DNA of 64,000 nucleotides. Source: JAAYJT01 sp037445555 (GTDB lineage: Bacteria > Bacteroidota > Bacteroidia > Bacteroidales > JAAYJT01). A program made the translations under genes and the position numbers. Below are positions 19,083 through 27,871 of this stretch, one piece after another. Every line of letters begins with the position of its first letter. Position 1 is the first letter of the stretch. Under the pieces are notes generated by a model. It saw only the letters and a list, made by a program, of their open reading frames with translations. It made no database searches and was not told the origin of the DNA. The DNA lies in contig JBBIKG010000005.1 in NCBI GenBank assembly GCA_037445555.1, positions 1 to 64,000 of the forward strand. The letters are read 5' to 3'.

Positions 19083-19090
19083 CAAAGTTA
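19083..19090 (-). promoter_or_regulatory. -7 promoter box of hppA-gcvP
   Basis: On the minus strand this reads TAACTTTG, an exact TAnnTTTG match, giving a leader of about 130 nt before the hppA ATG. Confidence 0.5.
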
Positions 19091-19294
19091 GAAAAGTAAT
19101 CCGAATACGGAAATCATTTTCTGATTTCTGTTTCGCAATTCACGCAACCGATTTAGGTCTTCAACGCCCGCCAACAGGACCTTGCGCGGACTCTAGCGGC
19201 ATTTTCAAAAAAAAGGCATTACTAACCGGTTTTATTTTTATTTTTACCTGCCGGTATTCCAACAGGCCTGGCGGGAATTTTATTAGCGGGAGTT

Positions 19295-19870
19295 ATGACA
19301 AAATTATTACTCGACGTAAAAGGCATGACTTACAGCCAGGTGCAAAATGGTTCATATGTACTTATCCTGGAGGAGGTTGGTGGTGTGCGGCGTCTACCTA
19401 TTATCATAGGCGCCTTCGAAGCCCATGCCATTGCCATAGAGATGGAGAAGATAAAACCTTCGCGGCCACTCACGCACGACTTGTTTGTAAGCTTCGCAAA
19501 TGCTTTCGGCATTCAGCTTCGTGAGGTTATAATCAATAAATTTCAGGCAGGGGTCTTTTATGCACTTTTAGTTTGTGACGACAGCACGCACCAAGTGAAT
19601 ATTGATTCACGAACTTCGGACGCCATCGCACTTGCTCTGAGATTCAACTGCAACATTTACACCTACGAGTCGATCATGGCTGAGGCGAGTATCACCATTG
19701 ATGATGATGAAAGCGACGAAGCGCAGGACGAGGGTAAGGAGGTCAAGACAGAGTCGGAACTCAGTAATCATACCATCGCCGAGCTTCGCGAGCTGCTCGA
19801 AAAAGCCATAGCGGAAGAAGATTACGAGAGAGCCGGAAAGATTAGAGATGAGATAAAGTTACGTAAATAA
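19295..19870 (+). CDS. bifunctional nuclease family protein with UVR motif (DUF151)
   Basis: A 191-residue cytoplasmic protein. Residues of about 1-135 match the bifunctional nuclease/DUF151 domain, with MTYSQVQNGSYVLILEEVGGVRRLPIIIGAFEAHAIAIEME-type sequence near the N-terminus and the acidic helix-strand SRTSDAIALALRFNCNIY (about 108-125). An acidic linker (DDDESDEAQDEG) leads to a C-terminal UvrB/UvrC-type motif of about 35 residues (LRELLEKAIAEEDYERAGKIRDEI). The plant homologue has RNase and DNase activity, but the bacterial role is not settled. It is the first gene of a closely spaced group with a nucleoside transporter, thyA and folA, suggesting a link to nucleotide recycling. Confidence 0.9.
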   Translation: MTKLLLDVKGMTYSQVQNGSYVLILEEVGGVRRLPIIIGAFEAHAIAIEMEKIKPSRPLTHDLFVSFANAFGIQLREVIINKFQAGVFYALLVCDDSTHQVNIDSRTSDAIALALRFNCNIYTYESIMAEASITIDDDESDEAQDEGKEVKTESELSNHTIAELRELLEKAIAEEDYERAGKIRDEIKLRK

Positions 19871-19926
19871 TTGTAGCACATCCGCATTGATGCGCTTCAC
19901 CATACTAATCAACTTACTCAACATCC

Positions 19927-21408
19927 ATGAAGCACTTATTTAGGACTTTTTTAGTTGTGGCACTCCTGTTCGGATTGTACGCAGCGGCTCAGGCTGATTC
20001 ATCGGCTGTCGCCTCCGCGGTTTCAGACAGCGCCCGTATCACCACTGCTGTAGACCCGGCCAATTCCTCCACTGGCTCGACTGTGTTGCTTACCAGTTCC
20101 GAAAAACAAAGTGGTTTGCATCTTATGTCATTGTTGCGTGGTCTTTTAGGACTGATCGTACTTATTTTCATTGCCTATTTGTTAAGCGCAAACAGAAAAG
20201 CCATATCCTGGAGGGTAGTTGGCATTGGACTAGCTATTCAGATAGCCTTAGCCATCGGAGTGCTAAAGGTTCCATTCATCATGGCGTTTTTTGAATTTAT
20301 CGGAAAACTTTTTGTCAAAGTGCTGGATTTTACAAAAGTAGGCAGCGAATTTTTACTTGGCGGACTGTTGAATGCCGATGCGTATGGCTTCATTTTTGCC
20401 TTCCAGGTGTTGCCTACCATCATTTTCTTCTCAGCGTTAACCAGCCTGTTGTTCTATCTGGGCATTATTCAGAAAATTGTGCATGCCCTCGCCTGGGTGC
20501 TGACCAAGGCTCTTAGACTTTCGGGGGCTGAGAGCTTGTCGGTGGCCGGTAATATATTTTTGGGGCAAACCGAAGCACCTCTCCTGATAAAAGCCTATCT
20601 GCCCAAGATGAACCGGAGTGAGATTTTGCTGGTAATGATGGGGGGCATGGCCACCATGGCCGGTGGGGTGCTGGCTGCTTATATTAGCTTTTTGGGAGGT
20701 ACAGATCCGGTGCAGCGGCTGCTGTTTGCCAAGCACCTCATCACGGCCTCAGTGATGGCCGCACCTGGCGCTGTGATTGTTTCGAAAATACTCCTGCCGC
20801 AAACCGAGGAGATCAATCAAAAGATTGAAATATCACTCGAGAAAATAGGAAATAACGCGCTGGACGCTATTTCGAACGGAACTTTTGAAGGACTAAGGTT
20901 GGCTGTGAATGTCGCAGCAATGCTACTGGTATTTCTTGCATTTATCGCCATGACCAATTTCATCCTGCTGAAAGTCGGAGCCTGGACCGGCTTGAATGAA
21001 GCCATTGTGCAGGTCACCAGTGGCCAATACAAGGTGTTATCCCTTCAGTTCATACTTGGCTATGCTTTCGCCCCGCTGATGTGGCTGCTCGGAATATCAA
21101 CTCCTGACATTACCCTAGTTGGAAGGTTATTAGGCGAAAAAGTTATCATGACCGAATTTGTAGGTTATGTCAGTCTGGCTGAATTAAAGGAAGTCGGCGC
21201 ATTTGCGTCGAGCAAATCGATTATCATGGCTACATATATCCTTTGTGGATTTGCGAATTTTGCTTCCATTGGAATCCAGATCGGCGGTATCGGGTCGCTG
21301 GCACCCAACCAGCGTGTCCTCTTATCTAAATTTGGCCTCAATGCACTGATTGGCGGTACTTTGGCCTCTCTTTTTTCTGCCACAATCATAGGTGTGATAC
21401 TCGGATAA
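19927..21408 (+). CDS. concentrative nucleoside transporter (NupC/CNT family)
   Basis: Imports nucleosides with H+ or Na+. The protein of 493 residues is longer than E. coli NupC (about 400) because of an N-terminal signal-like segment (…LYAAAQA) and a Ser/Thr-rich stretch before the first core helix near residue 66. Family hallmarks are the re-entrant-loop sequence FLGQTEAPLLIKAYL (about 209-223), the following MGGMATMAGGVLAAYISFLG, and the C-terminal ILCGFANFASIGIQIGGIG. It sits 56 nt after the bifunctional nuclease gene and 27 nt before thyA, so salvage uptake and thymidylate synthesis appear to be co-expressed. Whether Na+ or H+ drives it is not visible. Confidence 0.93.
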   Translation: MKHLFRTFLVVALLFGLYAAAQADSSAVASAVSDSARITTAVDPANSSTGSTVLLTSSEKQSGLHLMSLLRGLLGLIVLIFIAYLLSANRKAISWRVVGIGLAIQIALAIGVLKVPFIMAFFEFIGKLFVKVLDFTKVGSEFLLGGLLNADAYGFIFAFQVLPTIIFFSALTSLLFYLGIIQKIVHALAWVLTKALRLSGAESLSVAGNIFLGQTEAPLLIKAYLPKMNRSEILLVMMGGMATMAGGVLAAYISFLGGTDPVQRLLFAKHLITASVMAAPGAVIVSKILLPQTEEINQKIEISLEKIGNNALDAISNGTFEGLRLAVNVAAMLLVFLAFIAMTNFILLKVGAWTGLNEAIVQVTSGQYKVLSLQFILGYAFAPLMWLLGISTPDITLVGRLLGEKVIMTEFVGYVSLAELKEVGAFASSKSIIMATYILCGFANFASIGIQIGGIGSLAPNQRVLLSKFGLNALIGGTLASLFSATIIGVILG

Positions 21409-21435
21409 ACTTTCTAAGGTTCTAATCATACGGTT

Positions 21436-22227
21436 ATGCGACAATATCTAGATCTGCTCGATCATATCATCAGCCGCGGAGTGAGAAAAAATGACCGTAC
21501 TGGCACAGGCACGCTTAGTGTGTTCGGCTATCAGATGCGAATGGACCTCAGCGAGGGGTTCCCGCTTCTTACCACCAAAAAACTGCACCTGAAATCTATC
21601 ATCTATGAGCTGTTATGGTTTCTTAAAGGCGACACCAACGTCCGTTACCTTAATGACCATGGCGTGACCATATGGGATGAATGGGCGGATAAAGATGGTA
21701 ATCTGGGGCCGGTATACGGCAAGCAGTGGAGGAGCTGGCACACTGGCCACAACACAGTGGATCAGATCAATGAAGTAATTCACCAGATAAAAACAAACCC
21801 CGATTCGCGCCGCCTGATTGTAAGCGCGTGGAATGTGGCCGACCTGAACAAAATGGCACTGCAACCCTGTCATGTATTGTTTCAGCTATATGTGGCAGAA
21901 AACAAGCTATCCTGCCAGCTTTATCAGCGCAGTGCCGATGCCTTTTTAGGGGTTCCTTTCAACATAGCAAGCTATGCCCTTCTTACAATGATGATGGCAC
22001 AGGTAACCGGACTCGAACCCGGAGTATTTGTACATACGTTTGGCGATGTGCACCTGTACCTTAACCATATCGACCAGGCTAAACTGCAGTTGTCAAGACA
22101 GCCAAGGCCATTGCCCGCCATGCGGATTAACCCTGAAATTAAGGATATATTTTCTTTTTCGTATAACGATTTCAGGCTCGAAGGCTACGACCCCCACCCT
22201 CATATCAAAGCCACGGTGGCAGTTTAA
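21436..22227 (+). CDS. thyA: thymidylate synthase
   Basis: Converts dUMP and 5,10-methylene-tetrahydrofolate to dTMP and dihydrofolate. The 263-residue length is standard. Signatures are RTGTGTLSVFGYQMRMDL (about 21-38), the catalytic cysteine in LQPCHVLFQLYV (about residue 146), QRSADAFLGVPFNIASYALL and HTFGDVHLYLNH. The folA start codon lies only 10 nt downstream, so dihydrofolate made here is reduced by the product of the next gene. It belongs to the run of four plus-strand genes beginning at 19295. Confidence 0.99.
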   Translation: MRQYLDLLDHIISRGVRKNDRTGTGTLSVFGYQMRMDLSEGFPLLTTKKLHLKSIIYELLWFLKGDTNVRYLNDHGVTIWDEWADKDGNLGPVYGKQWRSWHTGHNTVDQINEVIHQIKTNPDSRRLIVSAWNVADLNKMALQPCHVLFQLYVAENKLSCQLYQRSADAFLGVPFNIASYALLTMMMAQVTGLEPGVFVHTFGDVHLYLNHIDQAKLQLSRQPRPLPAMRINPEIKDIFSFSYNDFRLEGYDPHPHIKATVAV

Positions 22228-22237
22228 TGCAACAGAA

Positions 22238-22723
22238 ATGATTTCAATCATTGCGGCAGTAGCCGAAAACCTTACTATTGGAAAAGAGAACAGGATGCCC
22301 TGGCATCTACCGGCCGATCTTCAGTTCTTTAAGCAAACTACGATGGGCCATACCATAATTATGGGACGAAAGACTTTTGAGTCATTCGGTAAGCCGCTGC
22401 CGGGCAGGCGGTCAATTGTTGTAACTCGTAATGCCAGTTTCAAGCCCGAGGGGGTCGAGACAGCTCATTCGCTTAAGGATGCGCTGGCACTGACCCATAC
22501 GGAAGAAGAAATTTTCGTGATTGGCGGCGGCGAAATTTACCGGCAGGCTCTGCCGTTGGCCACACGGCTATTCATCACATTTGTTCATCACCAGATTGAA
22601 GGCGATACATTCTTTCCTGAAATAAAATCGGATGAGTGGGTGCTGATCCATGAGCAACACCGCGTTGCGGATGAGAAAAACCTTTACGCAATGACTTTCC
22701 GAACCTTTGAACGCAAAACCTAG
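22238..22723 (+). CDS. folA: dihydrofolate reductase
   Basis: Reduces dihydrofolate to tetrahydrofolate with NADPH. The 161 residues start MISIIAAVAENLTIGKENRMPWHLPADLQ-like, with the substrate-binding acid in LPADLQFFK (about 28), IIMGRKTFESFG (about 44-55), RRSIVVTR and the NADPH loop VIGGGEIYRQAL (about 96-107). ATG 22238 is chosen because the conserved N-terminal strand begins right there; the open frame upstream overlaps thyA. The gene ends only 2 nt before the stop codon of the convergent minus-strand gene, so their 3' regions overlap. Confidence 0.98.
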   Translation: MISIIAAVAENLTIGKENRMPWHLPADLQFFKQTTMGHTIIMGRKTFESFGKPLPGRRSIVVTRNASFKPEGVETAHSLKDALALTHTEEEIFVIGGGEIYRQALPLATRLFITFVHHQIEGDTFFPEIKSDEWVLIHEQHRVADEKNLYAMTFRTFERKT

Positions 22724-22725
22724 GA

Positions 22726-23982
22726 TCAGGTCTTCTGTTTTTTCTTCTTTGCAGCCGGAAACAAAACATTGTTAAGGATGAGCCTGTATCCGGGCGAATT
22801 GGGATAAATATTGAGATTTGTCGGGGGGTCGCCCACGAAATGCTGGTAATCTTCAGGATCATGCCCCCCATAGAAGGTGAATGTACCGTTGCCAAAAGTT
22901 CCGTGTATATATCTCGCTTCACCCATAGCTTTGCTTTCACCCATAATGGTCATTGTGGGCTTTATGATTTCTTTTCGAAAGGCGGTTGACTGGCCCATAA
23001 ACCCTTTGATGACGGATGCATGGCTCTGGCAGAGCATGGTAGGCACCTGATCCCATTTAGCCGAGAACTCGAAAAGGGTAAACAAGTCATTTACCTGATT
23101 GCGATTTGTCTTAGCCACATCGATATCTGACTTTGCATAATCATACGGATTGGTGATGATCTTAAAATTCATGAAAGCAAAGGTGCGGCTGAAATCGAGT
23201 TTGTTTTGTGCGTTGGGGTCGGCAGGGTCGCCATCAAACATCGACTCGCATATATCCACACCTTCGGCTGCCAATGCAATATCAAGGCTTTCAGGAGCAG
23301 AACACATGGCAAACAAATACCCCCCTCCAGCAACAAACTCCTGAATTTTTTTTGCGACGGCCAGTTTGAGCTGCGAAACCTTGGCAAAGCCATTTTTCCG
23401 GGCCATACTCTCGAGCGTCCTTACTTCTTCCTGATACCACGCAGCATTGCGGTAGTTGGCCCAAAACTTTCCAAACTGACCCGTAAAATCTTCGTGATGC
23501 AAGTGCAGCCAGTCATAGGTTGGCAACACCCCGTCCAGAATTTCCTGATTATAGATTACATCGTAGGGAATCTCGGCATAGGTAAGTGCCAGGGTGACGG
23601 CATCGTCCCAGGGTTGGCTTAGAGGTGGCGTATATACAGCGATGCGCGGCGCTTTGTGGAGTTTGATCTCATCCATATTCACCAGCGGATCGGCTATCTC
23701 GTTCAGGATACCTGCAGCCTGCACATCGGCAATAACCTGATAGGAAACATCGCGGATGATGCACTCGCTTTCAAACAGCCGATTGTACTGGACCATAAAA
23801 CTCCCCCCCCTGTAGTTCAGAAGCCAGCTTACCTCGGTATTGTTTTTAAGTATCCAATAGGCGACACCGTAGGCTTTCAGATGATTTCGCTGGGTATTAT
23901 CCATAGGAATCAGCATAAATGCAGCCGAGGCCCAAAGGCTGAAGCAAAGGCTGAAAATGACCAAAATCAGGTACCGTTTCAT
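22726..23982 (-). CDS. secreted protein of the family often labelled asparagine synthetase B; function unknown
   Basis: A 418-residue protein with a signal peptide (about 1-20). The sequence MLIPMDNTQRNHLKAYGVAYW directly after it is the hallmark of a Bacteroidota family that databases frequently call asparagine synthetase B. The Ntn amidotransferase Cys at position 2 and the PP-loop (SGGxDS) of real asparagine synthetases are both absent. A central segment, IQEFVAGGGYLFAMCSAPESLD (about 213-234), looks like the Cys elbow of a class I glutamine-amidotransferase-like fold. Export to the periplasm also argues against asparagine synthesis. It converges on folA and may be co-directional with the downstream 7-TM gene only by orientation. 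Confidence 0.65.
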   Translation of the reverse strand: MKRYLILVIFSLCFSLWASAAFMLIPMDNTQRNHLKAYGVAYWILKNNTEVSWLLNYRGGSFMVQYNRLFESECIIRDVSYQVIADVQAAGILNEIADPLVNMDEIKLHKAPRIAVYTPPLSQPWDDAVTLALTYAEIPYDVIYNQEILDGVLPTYDWLHLHHEDFTGQFGKFWANYRNAAWYQEEVRTLESMARKNGFAKVSQLKLAVAKKIQEFVAGGGYLFAMCSAPESLDIALAAEGVDICESMFDGDPADPNAQNKLDFSRTFAFMNFKIITNPYDYAKSDIDVAKTNRNQVNDLFTLFEFSAKWDQVPTMLCQSHASVIKGFMGQSTAFRKEIIKPTMTIMGESKAMGEARYIHGTFGNGTFTFYGGHDPEDYQHFVGDPPTNLNIYPNSPGYRLILNNVLFPAAKKKKQKT

Positions 23983-24082
23983 ATCACGTTTGTTCTGTCG
24001 CGCATACTTGAGTAACGTATGAATGTAAGAAAAAGTTTATTAATTTAAGGGATCAATCAACTGGTTCGGGCAAATATCCGGG

Positions 24083-24760
24083 TTATGGTTGCCGGCTATG
24101 CAGAGGTATAGCTGCGAATGCCATGCGAAGGCCAGTAAACATCACCACCAGCGCCACCATTTGAACGATATGAAAAACACCATTGTGGTCAAACTCCCAG
24201 AAGATCCGCACATGGATGGCCTGAGATGCCTGTATGCCTCCTGCGATGATTGAAAGTAAGATGCCAGTGCTCATCAGCCAGGCCCCGGGAAACTTTTTCC
24301 ATAAGGCAAGAAGCAAATATATGACCAGTGCGATTAGCATGGCCAAGGTCTCATAAATCACAAACACCACAAATGATCCCGGAAAAATTATCGTAATAAA
24401 ATAGAAAAACACCCCCAATGTGATTACTACCGCCGAAACCCATCCCTGAAGTTTATTCCCATTAAGATCGTACATAACTGCTATTACAAAAAATGCGACG
24501 GCCAGACCAAGTGCAAGATTCAGAGGCTGCCATAAAATAAAATTGACCCGTTCGGACATCTCAAATCCATGAGCCAAAAAGCCCATAAACGCAGCAAAAG
24601 CTATCATTCCGAAAGCCCACATCCAGATCCGGGTTTTTGTAGGGTTTTTTAGCCGTCCGGCTTTGTTGACGGCAAAAAAAATGAACATTGCCAGCACCGA
24701 AAGGATCAGGTCGGTGATTGCTGTAGTTTGCTCAGTGGGTATCCCGATAAATTTGATCAT
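24083..24760 (-). CDS. seven-transmembrane protein, possibly DUF6962/ceramidase-like superfamily
   Basis: A 225-residue integral membrane protein with about seven hydrophobic helices separated by short loops. Polar residues inside or next to helices include FLAHGFEM (about 63-70), QASQAIHVRIFWEFDHNGVFHIVQM (about 178-202) and YDLNG. A His in an early helix together with Asp-His and His-x-x-Gln in the last helices resembles the metal-binding pattern of CREST-type hydrolases such as alkaline ceramidase, but this is a weak visual resemblance. It starts at ATG 24760 and lies 44 nt downstream of the dnaB stop codon on the same strand, so read-through from dnaB is possible. Confidence 0.6.
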   Translation of the reverse strand: MIKFIGIPTEQTTAITDLILSVLAMFIFFAVNKAGRLKNPTKTRIWMWAFGMIAFAAFMGFLAHGFEMSERVNFILWQPLNLALGLAVAFFVIAVMYDLNGNKLQGWVSAVVITLGVFFYFITIIFPGSFVVFVIYETLAMLIALVIYLLLALWKKFPGAWLMSTGILLSIIAGGIQASQAIHVRIFWEFDHNGVFHIVQMVALVVMFTGLRMAFAAIPLHSRQP

Positions 24761-24804
24761 GGCTGCTGTTTAATTATGAAAAGGTTGCAGGTAAAGATCC
24801 GATG

Positions 24805-26346
24805 CTAGAATTCCGGATTATCATAGTCAGTTCCTTCATCCATATCGTTCAGTTTCGAGGGATAGGTGACAATTTTCTGACCTGCGGCCGGGAAATCGCT
24901 CAATCTATGAGCCTGCTCAGTCAGAAATGCTCCCTCATCCAAATCGATGAACTTGGCAAATCTATCGATAAACCTGAGTTTAATATCAGCTAAAGGTCCG
25001 TTACGGTGTTTGGCAATATTGACTTCGGCAAGACCATGCGTGGGATTACCATCCTCGTCCTGGGTAATTTTATAGTATTCGGGCCGGTAAAGGAAGATTA
25101 CCAGGTCGGCATCCTGCTCAATGGCCCCAGATTCGCGAAGGTCGCTGAGGATCGGTTTCTTTGATCCGCCGCGGGTTTCGACCGCACGGCTTAGCTGCGA
25201 CAGAGCAATGATCGGAATATTCAACTCCTTGGCAAGATTTTTCAGTGAACGGGAGATATTGCTTATTTCCTGTTCGCGGTTGCCTCTATTGTCGCCTCCC
25301 CCCGACATGAGCTGCAGGTAATCGACAATAGCCAGCTGAATATCATACTGGGCCTTTAGTCGGCGGCATTTTGCCCTGAGTTCGAAAATTGTCAGGGCAG
25401 GTGTATCGTCAATAAAAATGGGGGCCTTTTCGAGAGCATGAAGCCTGGAATTTAGCTGGTGCCAATCGTTACCCGACAATTCGCCTTTGCGTAGTTTTTC
25501 GGCCGGCAGTTCCGCCTCGGAGGCAATAAGCCGTGTAACCAGCTGTAGCGCGGACATTTCGAGAGAAAAAAAGGCTACGGGAACCTTTGAGCCAATGGCA
25601 ATGTTACGCGTCATAGAAAGTACAAAGGCAGTTTTACCCATACCCGGCCGGGCGGCTACTATTATGAGGTCTGACTTCTGCCAGCCAGTGGTGATGGAAT
25701 CGAGGCGAGTAAAACCGGAGGGAACTCCGCTGAGGTGCCCTTCTACGTTTCTCGCTTTTTCAATATTATCGATGGCTTCCTTGATCAATCCGGATAGGTC
25801 GAGCACATTACGCCTGATATTGCTCTCGCTGATGGCAAACAGGTTTTGTTCAGCCTTATCCAGCATATCGAATACGTCGGTGGCATCTTCGTAGGCCGCC
25901 TTTATGGTTTCACTCGAAATTCGAATGAGTTCGCGCTGAATGAACTTCTGAATGATAATGTGTGCGTGGTACTCGACATTGGCTGCTGACGAAACTCTGT
26001 TTGTCAGTTGGGCGATGAAGTAGGCTCCTCCAACCTCTTCAAGTGTGCCTTCCTTTTTTAACTGAGTAGTAACCGTGAGGATATCTACAGGTTGTGATTC
26101 CTTGAACAGGTTCACGATAGCATTGTAGATTACCTGATGAGCCGGGTGACGGAAGGTTTGAACCGTAAGCTTATCGATGACGGCAGTCAGTGCATCTTTT
26201 TCAAGCATGATGGCACCCAGCACAGCCTCTTCAAGCTCCAGTGCCTGTGGAGGCATCTTTCCGTAGTCCATCAAGTCGGTTAGCACTATAGTTTTAGGTT
26301 CGCGCTTACGCGATCTTTCGGCGGGGATGGTTTTATCATTGTTCAT
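24805..26346 (-). CDS. dnaB: replicative DNA helicase
   Basis: A hexameric 5'-3' helicase that unwinds DNA at the replication fork and recruits primase. The 513 residues comprise an N-terminal helical domain (GKMPPQALELEEAVLGAIML, about 28-47), a linker region, and a RecA-like domain with Walker A ARPGMGKTAF (about 222-231), FFSLEMSALQLVTR, Walker B LAIVDYLQLM (about 332-341) and the SQLSRAVETR arginine-finger region. The C-terminal extension after FAKFIDLDEGAF is short and not conserved. A minus-strand -7 box (TATTTTTG) lies 4-11 nt upstream of the ATG, giving a very short leader or marking a promoter for a downstream start. Confidence 0.98.
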   Translation of the reverse strand: MNNDKTIPAERSRKREPKTIVLTDLMDYGKMPPQALELEEAVLGAIMLEKDALTAVIDKLTVQTFRHPAHQVIYNAIVNLFKESQPVDILTVTTQLKKEGTLEEVGGAYFIAQLTNRVSSAANVEYHAHIIIQKFIQRELIRISSETIKAAYEDATDVFDMLDKAEQNLFAISESNIRRNVLDLSGLIKEAIDNIEKARNVEGHLSGVPSGFTRLDSITTGWQKSDLIIVAARPGMGKTAFVLSMTRNIAIGSKVPVAFFSLEMSALQLVTRLIASEAELPAEKLRKGELSGNDWHQLNSRLHALEKAPIFIDDTPALTIFELRAKCRRLKAQYDIQLAIVDYLQLMSGGGDNRGNREQEISNISRSLKNLAKELNIPIIALSQLSRAVETRGGSKKPILSDLRESGAIEQDADLVIFLYRPEYYKITQDEDGNPTHGLAEVNIAKHRNGPLADIKLRFIDRFAKFIDLDEGAFLTEQAHRLSDFPAAGQKIVTYPSKLNDMDEGTDYDNPEF

Positions 26347-26350
26347 GCTT

Positions 26351-26358
26351 CAAAAATA
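26351..26358 (-). promoter_or_regulatory. -7 promoter box close to dnaB start
   Basis: CAAAAATA on the plus strand reads TATTTTTG on the minus strand. It ends 4 nt before the dnaB ATG, implying an almost leaderless transcript if used. Confidence 0.4.
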
Positions 26359-26403
26359 CTATTTTGGTCATGTCGTGCCTTTAGTTGCTGTCATAAAAAC
26401 TTA

Positions 26404-27852
26404 TCAACAGCAATTAATGATTTGTAAATAAATATGTTGCATCCGCTTCAGATACAACCGGGCACTCTGCTGGATAGAATCGCTCTCTGCCCCCGTGGCC
26501 GATTTGCCCACCAGATCACGAATTTCCAGATCGACAAAAGTGTCATTTGAATGTGCAGCTTTGAGTTGATCCATACCCTCTACGAAGGCTTCTTTCCATT
26601 TTAGCAAATCCGGTTCTCCGTTGGAGGCAGGATTGTAATAATGCCCCTGTTCTATGTACCCATACAAGTCTATTACCTGATAATTTGCACCGGCTGCTGA
26701 GGAAATCCTTACCTCATTGCTTAATGCATCGTCGGAATAGACCAAAACAACGGTCTTCGGCCTGATCAGGGCAGCCAATGCTTCCGTGAATTTGTTCTTT
26801 GAATTAAAGTTAAATCCGAAATAATAATGGCTGAAGCTTTCTCGGTGATCATTAATATCGGTAATCAGCGCAGAAAGGCAGTAAGGAATTGGTTCATAAG
26901 GCTTGTGACCATCGAACGCAGGCACAGCAGGTCTATAATAATATGCCTTAAGAAACATTACATGCTGACCTGCAGCTTCATTACTTATCAACTTGGCAGA
27001 ACGCGAAATGTGGATGATTTTCCGGATATGGGCATTAAGCTTATCGTTCAGCCGTCGATCAATAAAAAATGAAGGCGTGAAATCCTCTTCCTTCTGGAGC
27101 TTATTTCTCAATAATTCATATCGTTGTTCAAAGCTAAGCCACGCCCAACGTAAAACAGAGCTTGTGAGCAGATGTGTGTGGCAGTGACCCATAAAATCAC
27201 AGGTGTAAGGTTTATGGCAATGCGGACCAACGGCTATTTGCGGCGACTTTTTCAGGGCTGCCACCCCCAGTTGAGTTTGGATTTCCTGAAAAACATACTT
27301 TTGCCTCTTCTTCGATTCTCCGGTAACATCCTGTTTGATAAACAGTTGATTAAGGTCAAGATCACCCTCTCGCACATAGTCCCTGTTCATGTAAATGATT
27401 GATATACTCCTGATCCTGATACCGGCCCCACTAATAACATACCATTGTAATGCTGCATCCATCAGGTAAGTGTCAGTGATAATCAACGAACTCTTCACTT
27501 CATAGCCATCCCATGTATCTGAATCAGGGTCATACACAAGGATGTCAAGTGCGGCCAATGTGTTATGATAGATAAAGGCTGCTTCGTAGAGTACAGGTGT
27601 CTTAGTATCGATAAGGGTTTTTGTTTTTCCGACCGATTTTGCAAATTGAAACGGAGTTGCCGGACTGCAATCCATGCCTCCCGGAAATAGCTCCCTGGCT
27701 AACTTGCCAACTTCCGTGCCCCTCCGAAAACGGGCAAGCTGTTCGGGTGGCAGCGGGTCGCGAAGAAAATACCTTTTTTTGTAGAGGTATAGAGATTTAT
27801 GACACTGAACTCCCCTGATAAAACTAGACTTTGAAAGCACGTGCTTTGACAT
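26404..27852 (-). CDS. DUF2779 protein: Cas4-like nuclease domain plus degenerate C-terminal domain
   Basis: A 482-residue protein of the DUF2779 family. The N-terminal half (about 1-230) has a PD-(D/E)XK nuclease pattern: LDILVYD (about 100-106) and YEVKSS (about 115-120). It also has one early Cys (VQCHKS, about 17) and a late cluster CHKPYTCDFMGHC (about 212-224), the Cys-n-Cys3 layout of Fe-S nucleases such as Cas4 and AddB. The C-terminal half aligns by eye with the DEDD-like exonuclease part of DUF2779, retaining PAVPAFDGHKPYEPIPY. The DFET motif expected just before it reads LKAYY instead, so that active site is probably lost. The partner system is unknown. Its promoter is at 27872-27879. 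Confidence 0.8.
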   Translation of the reverse strand: MSKHVLSKSSFIRGVQCHKSLYLYKKRYFLRDPLPPEQLARFRRGTEVGKLARELFPGGMDCSPATPFQFAKSVGKTKTLIDTKTPVLYEAAFIYHNTLAALDILVYDPDSDTWDGYEVKSSLIITDTYLMDAALQWYVISGAGIRIRSISIIYMNRDYVREGDLDLNQLFIKQDVTGESKKRQKYVFQEIQTQLGVAALKKSPQIAVGPHCHKPYTCDFMGHCHTHLLTSSVLRWAWLSFEQRYELLRNKLQKEEDFTPSFFIDRRLNDKLNAHIRKIIHISRSAKLISNEAAGQHVMFLKAYYYRPAVPAFDGHKPYEPIPYCLSALITDINDHRESFSHYYFGFNFNSKNKFTEALAALIRPKTVVLVYSDDALSNEVRISSAAGANYQVIDLYGYIEQGHYYNPASNGEPDLLKWKEAFVEGMDQLKAAHSNDTFVDLEIRDLVGKSATGAESDSIQQSARLYLKRMQHIYLQIINCC

Positions 27853-27871
27853 TATTCCTGATTAAGATTTT

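Larger units (their letters stand above)
18943..19294. other. divergent intergenic region between hppA and the bifunctional nuclease gene
   Basis: A 352-bp gap. On the minus strand it holds the hppA leader with a tandem imperfect repeat (18943-19004), a small stem-loop (19060-19075) and a -7 box (19083-19090). On the plus strand, T-rich TATTTTTA tracts near 19236-19246 may serve the nuclease operon. No coding sequence is seen. Confidence 0.6.

Noticed and set aside
22028..22237. Upstream extension of folA overlapping thyA
   Set aside because: Conserved DHFR sequence begins at ATG 22238; the upstream part is thyA in another frame.
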